Shown one piece after another: positions 35,996 through 44,567 of a stretch of DNA of 64,000 nucleotides. The stretch covers positions 1-64,000 of the forward strand of contig NZ_FTNY01000003.1 in NCBI RefSeq assembly GCF_900156575.1, in the 5' to 3' direction. Below the pieces are notes generated by a model. The model ran no database searches. It was not told where the DNA came from and worked only from the letters and a program-made list of their open reading frames with translations. The first letter of the stretch is position 1. Each line of letters opens with the position of its first letter. The position numbers were made by a program, and so were the translations under genes. The stretch comes from Chryseobacterium shigense (GTDB lineage: Bacteria > Bacteroidota > Bacteroidia > Flavobacteriales > Weeksellaceae).

Positions 35996-36531
35996 AGAAT
36001 TAATTTTTTGATTTCTGGTTATTATAAAGTTTTTATCAAAAACAATTGCTTTCAAAAAGCATGTTTCATGTTTACCACAAATCTAGGAACACGCAATGAA
36101 AAAGGATTACGTATTTATACGTAATTATCCCTTTAAAGTGAAATTTAAACATCAGAAAATTGCTGAAAAAGCATCAATGGAGTCGACATAAAGTTGAATT
36201 TTTTAAAATATACAATTTGAAAAAATAATATAAAATCATTTATAATTATAAAATTATTTCCATCTGTTTAAATGATGTAATGAATAAAAAAAACAACATC
36301 AACAATACATTAAAACATTGATTAACACTGTAATAAACCACAAAACAATTATTATAAATTAAATTGACGAGGGTCGGAAATTAAAAAAATTGGCCATTAT
36401 TAAATTCTTTAAAATAAATTATTAAGTTCGATAAATCTTCTATTTATATTGATTCTAAATTAAAAATATTATTCTCCATTAGATGAATATTTTTGATTTA
36501 TTTTTATATTTACGGTATATAATTCTAATCC
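35996..36531. other. A+T-rich divergent promoter region
   Basis: About 535 bases of extremely A+T-rich sequence between the divergent tyrosinase and outer-membrane receptor genes. I see no gene, tRNA or clear repeat. Both promoters must lie here, but no box stands out from the background composition. Confidence 0.5.
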
Positions 36532-38883
36532 ATGAGAAATATTATATTGGTTGTTTTGATCTTATGCAGCCAAATATTCTTATCACAAAATGTTCAAATT
36601 ACAGGAAGAATTCTAAACAATGAAAATTCTCCTGTAGACTTTGCTGAGGTACTCCTTCTAAAAAATGACTCTGTCAAAATAAGAAGTGAAGTTACTGATG
36701 CCAATGGTCTGTTCACTATCGATGCTCCAAAAGATTCCTATATATTACAAGTAAAAAGATTTAAGGGTATACTCTATTCAAAAAAGATAAAACTGGAAAA
36801 TAACCTTCGTTTAAATGACCTGAGAATCGAGGATATAAAACAGATTAAAGAGGTTATCCTTGAAAAGAAAAAGAAACTGATTGAGAAAAAAATAGACAGA
36901 ACCGTATTCAATGTAGAAAACTCTATATTTTCCAGTGGTGCAGATCTGGCTCAGGTTTTATCCGGTACTCCGATGCTGTCCGTTAGCGATAATTCGGTTT
37001 CCATTGTTGGGAAAAGCGGCGTTGCAGTAATGGTGAATGACAAACTTCTGAATCTTAGTGGTACAGATTTGATCAATTATCTACGCTCACTCCGTTCTGA
37101 TGATGTTTCCAGAGTGGAAATTATCACCACTCCACCGGCAAAATATGAAGCACAGGGAAATAGCGGAATCCTCAATATCATCTTGAAGAAAAATACAAAA
37201 TTAGGCTGGAATGGTATCCTGAGTTCCTCGTACATACAGACTACCTATGTAGGAAATGCCAATAACCTTACTTTAAACTACAATTCTAACAAAATTACAA
37301 GTTCATTACGGCTGAGACAGTTTGAGCGACCATCAAAAGCCGTGGAACTTATCGATATTATCGGAACTAATTCCATTTTAAGTGCAGATAAACGAAAAGA
37401 TCAATTCAAAGGAGCGGGAGCCAATTTCAGCTTTGATTACAAACTGAATCAAAATTCCAATATCGGAGTTATCTATGATATTTCCAAGTCTCATTCTGAT
37501 ATGGATATCTTTAATAGATCGATCTACCAGACAAATGGTATTCAGGATTCTTTATTAACGACCTCTTCTGAACACAGAAAACCAATACTCACCCATTCAT
37601 TAAATGTATACTATGATTATAAAATTGATTCTTTAGGGAAAAAATTGAGTATTGCCGGAAATTATTTTTCAAACAGTCCGGATGCAGAGGTCAATTTTCA
37701 GACCATTGCCGACTATACTCCGGGTATTCAGAAAATCAGAAACCTGAGCAATCTTGATTACCAGATAGTATCCGGTCAGGCAGATCTTTATCTTCCTTTC
37801 AAATGGGGGACTCTCGAAACCGGATTGAAATTCACTCATTTTATGAATGATTCAAACATCAAGTATTTATCATTTAAAAATGATCAATATATTATGGATA
37901 CAGGCAGAAGCAACTATTTTGAATATAAGGAAAACAATGCTGCTGCTTATGTAAGTGTTTATAAAAGTCTGGGCGAAAAATGGTCTGCTAAAGCGGGTCT
38001 GCGCTACGAATATTCAACCATTGACGGGTATTCAGAAACTGCTGGCGAAAGAAATAAAAATGAATATGGGCGGCTTTTTCCTTCAGCCTATCTGGAGTAC
38101 AAAGCCAATGAGAATAATACCCTGTCAGTTAATTATTCAAAAAGAATCAACCGTCCCAACTTCACCGCATTAAATCCTTTCAGGTGGTATTCTAATCCTT
38201 ATTCTTTTTATACGGGAAATCCGTTTCTTTCTCCATCCTACAATCATAATGTAGAGCTCTCGTACCTTTATAAAAACAGATTTTCCGTTACGGTATACGG
38301 GCAAAAACTGATCAACGGATATGGAAGAATTACTTCGTTAACTCAAGGAATCAAAGAAGTAAATTATAAAAATTATCTTACACAATATGATGCAGGATTA
38401 AATGCCAGTCTTTATACCAATGTAACGAAATGGTGGGAAAATAACACCAACATTGTATCCTTCTATTCTGAATCAGAATCGTCTATTCCTGAGGTTGTTC
38501 CTCAAAACGGAGTATCAATGTACTATACCATTAATAATACTTTTACAATAAATAAAGAAAAATCTGTATTGTTTTTATTGAACTTTTACCACTATTTACC
38601 TAATAAACAAGGCAATACCTACATTGGTAATATCTCAAATCTTTCTGCCGGTTTTAGATTCTCACTCATGGAAAAAAAGCTGAGAGTGAATATGATGGTG
38701 GAAGATATTTTTAGAGGCACTCAAAGTAAAGGAAAGATTTTCTACGATGAATTCACTCAATTCTACAATAACTACTACGATACAAGACGTTTTACCTTAA
38801 ATCTTACCTATTCATTTGGAAACAAGAATATAAAAACAAATAATAAGCAAATACAACTCGAAGAAAAAAACAGAGCAAATTAA
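36532..38883 (+). CDS. Outer-membrane beta-barrel protein, TonB-receptor-like
   Basis: A 783-residue outer-membrane protein. After a signal peptide (ending near IFLSQN, residue 19) there is a carboxypeptidase-regulatory-like beta-sandwich (VQITGRILNNENSPVDFAEV), a plug-like domain (GADLAQVLSGTPMLSVSDN and VEIITTPPAKYEAQGNSGIL), then a barrel of the outer-membrane-beta-barrel-3 type (RINRPNFTALNPFRWYSNPY). It is the gene next to the lanthipeptide precursors, read in the same direction, 336 bases before them. It could take up a nutrient, or act in sensing or self-protection; linkage is the only evidence. Confidence 0.88.
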   Translation: MRNIILVVLILCSQIFLSQNVQITGRILNNENSPVDFAEVLLLKNDSVKIRSEVTDANGLFTIDAPKDSYILQVKRFKGILYSKKIKLENNLRLNDLRIEDIKQIKEVILEKKKKLIEKKIDRTVFNVENSIFSSGADLAQVLSGTPMLSVSDNSVSIVGKSGVAVMVNDKLLNLSGTDLINYLRSLRSDDVSRVEIITTPPAKYEAQGNSGILNIILKKNTKLGWNGILSSSYIQTTYVGNANNLTLNYNSNKITSSLRLRQFERPSKAVELIDIIGTNSILSADKRKDQFKGAGANFSFDYKLNQNSNIGVIYDISKSHSDMDIFNRSIYQTNGIQDSLLTTSSEHRKPILTHSLNVYYDYKIDSLGKKLSIAGNYFSNSPDAEVNFQTIADYTPGIQKIRNLSNLDYQIVSGQADLYLPFKWGTLETGLKFTHFMNDSNIKYLSFKNDQYIMDTGRSNYFEYKENNAAAYVSVYKSLGEKWSAKAGLRYEYSTIDGYSETAGERNKNEYGRLFPSAYLEYKANENNTLSVNYSKRINRPNFTALNPFRWYSNPYSFYTGNPFLSPSYNHNVELSYLYKNRFSVTVYGQKLINGYGRITSLTQGIKEVNYKNYLTQYDAGLNASLYTNVTKWWENNTNIVSFYSESESSIPEVVPQNGVSMYYTINNTFTINKEKSVLFLLNFYHYLPNKQGNTYIGNISNLSAGFRFSLMEKKLRVNMMVEDIFRGTQSKGKIFYDEFTQFYNNYYDTRRFTLNLTYSFGNKNIKTNNKQIQLEEKNRAN

Positions 38884-39219
38884 AATATAAACGAACCAAA
38901 AACAAACAATAACCATACATCAAATTATACTATGAAAAAAAAGAAAATCTTATCTATTCCCCGTTAAACAGGTAAACTATTTTCCCTGGCTGAAAACAGA
39001 AATTCAACATTAAAAGCTGTAAGAAAGGATTTCCCTATTGGGCAGAAAGCCACAGCTCCATACTATACAGCACCTATTCTTTACGCCATGATGTGGCAGT
39101 TTTCAATTTTCTGTACTCGCTCCAGGTTAGAATAATCAATTCATCATATACACCATACGATCAATAGGTGGAAGCCGAAAAACCTTTAAAGAGTAGGCGC
39201 TTATAAAAACTTTTTTAAT
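38884..39219. other. Intergenic region with stop-broken short frame and leader element
   Basis: About 336 bases before the first lanthipeptide precursor. An ATG at 38932 opens only an 11-codon frame (MKKKKILSIPR); after its stop the same frame runs open for about 55 codons to 39135. This may be a decayed small gene but matches nothing I know. The right end carries the shared upstream element (39177-39197). Confidence 0.4.
39177..39197 (+). promoter_or_regulatory. Shared upstream element, copy 2 (lanthipeptide precursor 1)
   Basis: A 21-base element ending in AAAGAGTAGG, 22 bases before the start codon. With its 5' extension GGAAGCC it is identical over 29 bases (39170-39198) to the copy before precursor 3, and it matches the knottin-like gene copy at 18 of 21 positions. 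Confidence 0.65.
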
Positions 39220-39447
39220 ATGAAAAAATTAGAATTAGACCCATTGTCACTAGACAAGGAAACCATTGCTTTATTGGATGAGAAGCAATTAATGGAAATT
39301 ATTGGAGGTAAAGGTATTGCTCCTGCAGGATCTACAGGATGCGGTACCGGAGGCAGTACTTGTGACAATACCGGAACAGGCGCATCTACAGGATGTGGAT
39401 CAGGAGGTAGTACCTGCAGTGTGACAGATACTATCAGCGCAAACTAA
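39220..39447 (+). CDS. lanA: Class I lanthipeptide precursor 1
   Basis: A 75-residue precursor. The leader ends at EIIGG (residue 30) and contains LDKETIALLDEKQL, the Bacteroidota class I lanthipeptide leader motif likely recognised by LanB. The core carries two units of the pattern STGCGxGGSTC with Ser/Thr available for dehydration and four cysteines for lanthionine rings. The double glycine suits the C39 exporter at the end of the cluster. It is the first of three tandem copies and has its own upstream element and terminator. Confidence 0.9.
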   Translation: MKKLELDPLSLDKETIALLDEKQLMEIIGGKGIAPAGSTGCGTGGSTCDNTGTGASTGCGSGGSTCSVTDTISAN

Positions 39448-39461
39448 TCTTAGACTTTTAT

Positions 39462-39493
39462 AAGGGTAATTTTCACTCAGAAAAATTGCCCTT
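39462..39493 (+). terminator. Terminator after precursor 1
   Basis: AAGGGTAATTTT (39462-39473) pairs with AAAATTGCCCTT (39482-39493), one G-U pair, followed by T-rich sequence. It ends the first precursor transcript, so precursor 2 needs its own promoter or read-through. Confidence 0.65.
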
Positions 39494-39563
39494 ATTCTTC
39501 TGATTCAATGAAATAGAGGGATTATTTTGATCTCGAACTGAGAATTATTAAGGAATAATTCCT

Positions 39564-39584
39564 GAAAAAATCTTAAAACAGACC
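39564..39584 (+). promoter_or_regulatory. Degenerate copy of the shared element (precursor 2)
   Basis: At 20 bases before the start codon of precursor 2 lies a sequence that keeps the GAAAAA start and central TTAAA but has lost AGAGTAGG (12 of 21 positions match copy 2). It may be a decayed or functionally different version. Confidence 0.35.
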
Positions 39585-39604
39585 AACCATTCAATCTTTT
39601 TATC

Positions 39605-39826
39605 ATGAAAAAACTAGAATTAGATCCATTATCATTAGACAAGGAAACCATTGCTTTACTAGATGAGAAGCAACTGCAGGAAATCATTGGCGGGCAGGCC
39701 GCGGCTCCGGGAACATCTACAGGATGTGGATCAGGAGGAAGTGGATGTGGTGCCGGCGGTGGTTCTACAGGATGTGGTTCCGGAGGTAGTACTTGTGTAT
39801 CACAGGCAGAAGTAGCTATAAAATAA
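39605..39826 (+). CDS. lanA: Class I lanthipeptide precursor 2
   Basis: A 73-residue precursor with a leader almost identical to the other two (one change at QLQEIIGG) and a core with STGCGSGGSGCG, then GGGSTGCGSGGSTC. It has five core cysteines, one in a unit where the STC end is replaced by SGC, so that cysteine lacks a neighbouring Thr. The product would be a ring-pattern variant. The 39605 ATG is fixed by the conserved leader. No terminator separates it from precursor 3. Confidence 0.9.
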   Translation: MKKLELDPLSLDKETIALLDEKQLQEIIGGQAAAPGTSTGCGSGGSGCGAGGGSTGCGSGGSTCVSQAEVAIK

Positions 39827-39842
39827 AGACAAGGGGGAAGCC

Positions 39843-39863
39843 GAAAAACCTTTAAAGAGTAGG
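39843..39863 (+). promoter_or_regulatory. Shared upstream element, copy 3 (lanthipeptide precursor 3)
   Basis: A 21-base element ending in AAAGAGTAGG, 26 bases before the start codon, identical to copy 2 and extended identically on both sides (39836-39864). Confidence 0.65.
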
Positions 39864-39889
39864 CAACACAACATCATATCTTTTTTATT

Positions 39890-40132
39890 ATGAAAAAATT
39901 AGAACTAGACCCATTGTCATTAGACAAGGAAACAATTGCTTTATTAGATGAAAAGCAGTTGATGGAAATTATCGGCGGTAAAGCTGTAGCTCCGGGAACA
40001 TCCACAGGATGCGGTACAGGAGGCAGTACTTGCGGTGCTGCACAAACAACAACTACTATCAGCACCGGAGGAGGATCTACAGGATGCGGTTCCGGAGGAA
40101 GTACTTGTTCTGCACAGGCAACAGCTGGATAA
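39890..40132 (+). CDS. lanA: Class I lanthipeptide precursor 3
   Basis: An 80-residue precursor, the longest of the three. The leader again ends in EIIGG. The core has two STGCGxGGSTC units separated by a Thr-rich spacer (AAQTTTTISTGGG) and ends SAQATAG, with four cysteines. The close DNA similarity of the three leader regions (about 90 bases each) shows recent tandem duplication, with the cores diverging mainly in the spacer. A terminator follows before lanB. Confidence 0.9.
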   Translation: MKKLELDPLSLDKETIALLDEKQLMEIIGGKAVAPGTSTGCGTGGSTCGAAQTTTTISTGGGSTGCGSGGSTCSAQATAG

Positions 40133-40141
40133 CAACAAGAG

Positions 40142-40162
40142 GGGCTGTATTTTTTACAGCCC
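40142..40162 (+). terminator. Terminator between precursors and lanB
   Basis: Stem GGGCTGTA (40142-40149), loop of five T, stem TACAGCCC (40155-40162), then a T-rich run. It probably lets a minor share of transcription continue into lanB, 37 bases further on. Confidence 0.8.
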
Positions 40163-40199
40163 TTTCTTTCTTTAATTACCAAACACCGGATATACACTA

Positions 40200-43100
40200 A
40201 TGGAGAATAACAAATATCACTTACTTGATCATTGCTGTCTGAGAATCCCATCTCATCCTATAGAAACCTTTTTGGATTTTAATGAAAACATCAAAAAAAT
40301 CAGCATAGAAAATCATGAACAACTGGTACAGGTTTTAAATCATATTTTTTCGAATGCCTATTACAAAGAAGCAATTTACATCGCCTCCAAAGACCTGTAT
40401 GAAACTTTTTTAGAACTTAAAGAAAACGATTTTACCAACAAGGATGCAGCAAAGCGCTTCCTTATTACTTTCTATAAATACCTCTCAAGAATGTCTAACA
40501 GGTCAACTCCATACGGCCTCTTTTCTGGTACATCTTCTGCAAGTATACATGATGAACCCAGTACCATACAATTCGACTCTGACAGATACAAACTCGTATG
40601 TCAGCTCAATATCCACAGCCTTACCAAGCTGATCCGCAGTATTGACCCATTGAATAATGAGCTTATTGACAAAATAAAATATTATAAAAACAATACCCTT
40701 TATACTTTAGGAACCAAAGCTTTTTTTGTTGAGCAATTTGATAATGGCCGATATATAGCGTCCAACCTCACCTCCATAAGACTCAGCGAATATGTGAAGA
40801 TCATCCTGAAATGCGCTGAACAGGGAGCAACAGTAGCTGAAATGGCTAACGAAATATCAAACCCTACCATCACTCTTGAACAGAAACAAAACTTTATAAA
40901 AAATATTATCCAGTCCCAAATGCTGGTGAGCCAGCTTCTTCCAAGCGTTTCCACAGAAAATTTCATTGAAGATTTAATAAACACTATAGACGAAAAGGAA
41001 ATAAATATTGAGCAGATCAATGAATTAAAAGAGATCGACAGCATTATCAGAAATATTTCTTCTGTTAATGATATTGAGCCTTTCAGAACCAACATTAAAA
41101 ATAATTCAGATAGCAAGATTATATCAAAGGACTTCTACAAGCTGGATCTTTTTTACCAGCTGAATCAGAAAAATTTAAATAAAAAAATCCTGGAGGAAAT
41201 CAATGCCACTTCTTACGAAGTAATGCACCTATTTTCGCCGAGAACTTCTTTAGCATTAAGTCATTTTGTAATGGCATTTGCCTCCAGATATGAAGATAAA
41301 GAACTTCCGCTGGTACAGGTTTTAGATACTAATTACGGTATTGGATATGAGAAAGTTGTATCCGGTAATGCTGAATATACTCCCCTTTTGGATGGTATTC
41401 CTGTGATGGCAGACTCCCGCATTGAAACACGAATCATGTATGGAGGATTTGAAATGATGAGGGAAAAAATATTCAAACAATATTGTAAAACAGGCGAAAC
41501 TGTTATTTATGCTGACGAAGATTTCAAAAATTACTTATCCCCTAAAAAACAGCTTTCTCATGAAGGAGAAGCTCCAAGTGCCTATATATTCGGAAGAATT
41601 TTATCTTCCTCTGTAGAATCGCTTGATAGCGGAAATTATAAATTTTTTCCAACTCAATGCCATGCCCCTTTCGCAAACAGATTATTAACACGGTTCACAC
41701 ACGGAGACAGCCAGCTTAAAGATCAGGTGAAAAAAATAGCCAAGCTAGAGCAGAAAGCCAATCCTAATGTTGTGATGGCTGAGGTACTCACCATACCGGA
41801 TGACAATTATGCCAATATAACCTTATATGCCACAATCAGGGATTATGAGATTCCGTTCCTGTCAAACTCAAAATTAAATCCGGATCATCAGATCAATGCT
41901 GACGACCTTATGGTTTCCGTAAGAAACGGAAAAGTAATTTTACGATCCAAAAAACTGAATAAAGAAATTATCCCGTGCCTTTCCAATACCTATAATACAA
42001 CACTGGCACAGCCATTATATAAGTTTCTTGCTGATGTGGGAAGCCAAAATATGAGACTGGGTTATTTTTGGGATTGGGGCATATTTCAGAATGAACCATT
42101 TCTGCCAAGAATTGAATATAAAAAGTTCATTATCAGCCGGGCACGCTGGTTCCTAAAAAAAGTAAAAACAGATTACAATAATAAACACACGGCAGAAAAA
42201 GCTATATCAGATCTTAGAATACAATATAAATTACCCCAGTACGTCGTTTTATCTTCCGGGGACAACGAACTTCTTATCGATCTGGACAACAAAATAAGTC
42301 AGGCTATTCTACTCAAAGAAATCAGCCAGCAAAACGTTATTCTTTATGAGAACATTCATACTAAGGAAAATTGTTTTATCAAAAAAGGAGAAAACCATTA
42401 TGCTAATGAAGTAGTCATTCCTCTTCTGAATACAAAGCAGGTTTATCTGCCATCCTTACACAATTTTTCATCTCCAAAAATAAAAAGAGTATTCCCTCCC
42501 GGAAGCGAGTGGTTTTATATAAAAATCTATTCAGGAAGTAAAAATGTTGAGGACATCCTTACAGAAGTCATTTCCGACTTTGCCGCTGATCTTTTAAACA
42601 AAAAAATCATTGACAAATGGTTCTTTATCAAATATAATGATCCCGACCATCATATACGGGTCAGATTTCACTGCTTTAATCCTGACCAGAAAAAGGAAGA
42701 ATGGTATCTCATATCAGAAAAACTACAAAAGGCTATCCATGAATTTATTCCCGAAGAGCAAGCGTTAAGGCTAACAGTAGATACTTATGTAAGAGAACTG
42801 GAAAGGTACGGTGATCATACCATGGAAATGAGCGAAAATATTTTTTATTATGACAGCACAGCCGTTTCAGAGTTTCTCAATCTTATTCATGGTAATGAGG
42901 GTGAGAAATTAAGATGGAAATTTGCATTAGTTAATGTAGACAAACTCCTGGATGATTTTAAATATTCGGTAAAAGATAAAATAAAAGTTATCGGCACTTT
43001 ATGTGAAAATTTCACCAATGAATTCAGTTTCAACAATGCTGATCATTATGTAGCTCTGTCCAGAACATTGAGTGCCAGGCACAGGGAACTTAAAAAAGAA

Positions 43101-43373
43101 ATATCTGACATTATTTTTGAAAAAGAGAGAGCACAATATGATGAAGCATATGAATGCTTTAATAAAAGAAGTGAGAGCATTACGGCTGAGCTATCCCGAT
43201 ATCCTGAATTGCCGCAGGAAACTAAAGACCATCTCATAATGAGCTACATTCATATGACCTTAAACCGTCTATTTATGGTAAACCAGCGGAAACATGAGCT
43301 TGTTATCTATTATTTTTTGAAAAAATTCTACGAATCGGAAATTGCAAAAGCCAAAAATAATATATCCATATGA
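40200..43373 (+). CDS. lanB: Lantibiotic dehydratase LanB (full length)
   Basis: A 1057-residue class I dehydratase that uses glutamyl-tRNA to glutamylate Ser/Thr of the precursor core and then eliminates glutamate to give dehydroalanine or dehydrobutyrine. Residues 1 to about 750 are the glutamylation domain (RMSNRSTPYGLFSGTS near residue 95 is the family hallmark; SPRTSLALSHF and QCHAPFANRLLTRFTHGD follow). From about residue 765 the elimination domain starts (FPPGSEWFYIKIYSG, then IKYNDPDHHIRVRFH), as in SpaB and thiopeptide enzymes. It is one polypeptide, whereas I recall pinensin-type clusters of Bacteroidota using split LanB parts. It overlaps lanC by 4 bases. Confidence 0.94.
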   Translation: MENNKYHLLDHCCLRIPSHPIETFLDFNENIKKISIENHEQLVQVLNHIFSNAYYKEAIYIASKDLYETFLELKENDFTNKDAAKRFLITFYKYLSRMSNRSTPYGLFSGTSSASIHDEPSTIQFDSDRYKLVCQLNIHSLTKLIRSIDPLNNELIDKIKYYKNNTLYTLGTKAFFVEQFDNGRYIASNLTSIRLSEYVKIILKCAEQGATVAEMANEISNPTITLEQKQNFIKNIIQSQMLVSQLLPSVSTENFIEDLINTIDEKEINIEQINELKEIDSIIRNISSVNDIEPFRTNIKNNSDSKIISKDFYKLDLFYQLNQKNLNKKILEEINATSYEVMHLFSPRTSLALSHFVMAFASRYEDKELPLVQVLDTNYGIGYEKVVSGNAEYTPLLDGIPVMADSRIETRIMYGGFEMMREKIFKQYCKTGETVIYADEDFKNYLSPKKQLSHEGEAPSAYIFGRILSSSVESLDSGNYKFFPTQCHAPFANRLLTRFTHGDSQLKDQVKKIAKLEQKANPNVVMAEVLTIPDDNYANITLYATIRDYEIPFLSNSKLNPDHQINADDLMVSVRNGKVILRSKKLNKEIIPCLSNTYNTTLAQPLYKFLADVGSQNMRLGYFWDWGIFQNEPFLPRIEYKKFIISRARWFLKKVKTDYNNKHTAEKAISDLRIQYKLPQYVVLSSGDNELLIDLDNKISQAILLKEISQQNVILYENIHTKENCFIKKGENHYANEVVIPLLNTKQVYLPSLHNFSSPKIKRVFPPGSEWFYIKIYSGSKNVEDILTEVISDFAADLLNKKIIDKWFFIKYNDPDHHIRVRFHCFNPDQKKEEWYLISEKLQKAIHEFIPEEQALRLTVDTYVRELERYGDHTMEMSENIFYYDSTAVSEFLNLIHGNEGEKLRWKFALVNVDKLLDDFKYSVKDKIKVIGTLCENFTNEFSFNNADHYVALSRTLSARHRELKKEISDIIFEKERAQYDEAYECFNKRSESITAELSRYPELPQETKDHLIMSYIHMTLNRLFMVNQRKHELVIYYFLKKFYESEIAKAKNNISI

Positions 43374-44563
43374 TAAAAGATCAAACTAAACATAGAGAAC
43401 TCATTGATAAAATAACAGAATCTGTAGAAAAATATTCTGATGAAGACCAGTTAAAAAATGTTTCCTATGAAACGGGGCTTTTAGGATATTCTCTTTATTA
43501 TTTGTACTTATCAAAATATACCGGTGACCAGGAATATATGACCACTGCAGAGGAATATTTTAATAAAGGCCTGTCCAGCTTTAATCCCAAAACATTTCAA
43601 AGGGTACACGGTACCGATTCTTTGGATGCTCACCTGGCTCATATTGGACGATATTTGATTTTCTGTGAAAACAGTGGCCTGCTATCTGTATCTAGTGAAG
43701 ACTATCTGTTAAATCTGGACCAGATCCTATTCGGTCTCATGAAGAGTAAAATCAATATCAAAGATTTTGACTCGGGAACGGGAGCTATGGCCGCAGGATA
43801 CTATTATCTGGCGCGTCTGAAAAGTGGTGCCGCTGTCCAGGAGCAGCTTTCATTTCTTATCCATAGCATCGATGAAGCAGCCTTTCAAGATGATGCAGGA
43901 GATTATTACTGGAAATGTCCGTCTCTGTATGACAGGATATATCTGGGAATTTCACACGGCTCATCACTTATCATTTCATTTCTCAGCTCAGTCTGTGAAG
44001 CAGGATTAGAAATGCAATTATGTGAAAACATCATCAGAAAGGCAACTGCATTTCTTATTAAACAATATAGAGAATCAGAATATAAAGGCCTGTTTCCCAA
44101 TATGATCGGAGATGCAGTAGAACCGATGCAATTTGCTTTGTGCTATGGAGATCTCGGAATAGGATATGCGCTTCTCAGAGCTTCACAAGTACTGAAAGAC
44201 AGTGATATTGCAGACTTTGCCAATAAGATACTCGACGACTGCTTGCTGAGAACCAAAGAAGACAATCTTACGCTGGATGCAGGAATATTTTATGGAGCAT
44301 CGGGGCTTGCCATTACCTTTGATAAACTGGGAAAAATATCCGGTGACATCAGATATACCCAAAGAGCAGATTACTGGAATCAACAAATTCTGACGTATGC
44401 AGTTCATTCCAATGATTGTGCTGGGTTCAAAAGCCGTCTTCTCGAAGATAATATGCTATGGCAGATCTCTTTTGGATGGGGACTGTTAGGAATAGGTACG
44501 ACGCTTATGTATTTTGATCATCCCTCTCTCCCTTCATTGGCAGACTTAACCTTTATTGCATAA
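43370..44563 (+). CDS. lanC: LanC-like lanthionine cyclase with altered zinc site
   Basis: A 397-residue LanC-family protein. LanC normally joins cysteines to dehydrated residues using zinc held by Cys and a Cys-His pair. The family frame is clear: SHGSSL with H196, ALCYGDLGIGYAL with C258 (first zinc ligand), the late AGIFYGASGLAITFDKL and the final SFGWGLLGIGTTLM. At the place of the usual Cys-His-Gly motif the sequence is F307-Y308-G309, so two zinc ligands are missing. It may bind metal differently, cyclise without zinc activation or be a scaffold for LanB. It overlaps lanB by 4 bases. Confidence 0.85.
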   Translation: MIKDQTKHRELIDKITESVEKYSDEDQLKNVSYETGLLGYSLYYLYLSKYTGDQEYMTTAEEYFNKGLSSFNPKTFQRVHGTDSLDAHLAHIGRYLIFCENSGLLSVSSEDYLLNLDQILFGLMKSKINIKDFDSGTGAMAAGYYYLARLKSGAAVQEQLSFLIHSIDEAAFQDDAGDYYWKCPSLYDRIYLGISHGSSLIISFLSSVCEAGLEMQLCENIIRKATAFLIKQYRESEYKGLFPNMIGDAVEPMQFALCYGDLGIGYALLRASQVLKDSDIADFANKILDDCLLRTKEDNLTLDAGIFYGASGLAITFDKLGKISGDIRYTQRADYWNQQILTYAVHSNDCAGFKSRLLEDNMLWQISFGWGLLGIGTTLMYFDHPSLPSLADLTFIA

Positions 44564-44567
44564 TCCT

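Larger units (their letters stand above)
39220..39982 (+). repeat. Three direct repeats of the lanthipeptide leader region
   Basis: The leader-coding segments at about 39220-39312, 39605-39697 and 39890-39982 are near-identical in DNA and protein. They are duplicated genes, not a CRISPR or a mobile-element repeat. Such repeats allow gain or loss of precursor copies by recombination. Confidence 0.8.

Noticed and set aside
39220..40132. Repeated DNA that could suggest a CRISPR array
   Set aside because: Repeats are about 90 bases long, lie in coding sequence and encode lanthipeptide leaders; there are no unique spacers of uniform length and no cas genes.
39874..40251. Minus-strand frames of 125 and 64 codons opposite the lanthipeptide precursors
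   Set aside because: Their cysteine- and proline-rich look is the mirror image of the repeated Gly/Ser/Cys codons on the plus strand.
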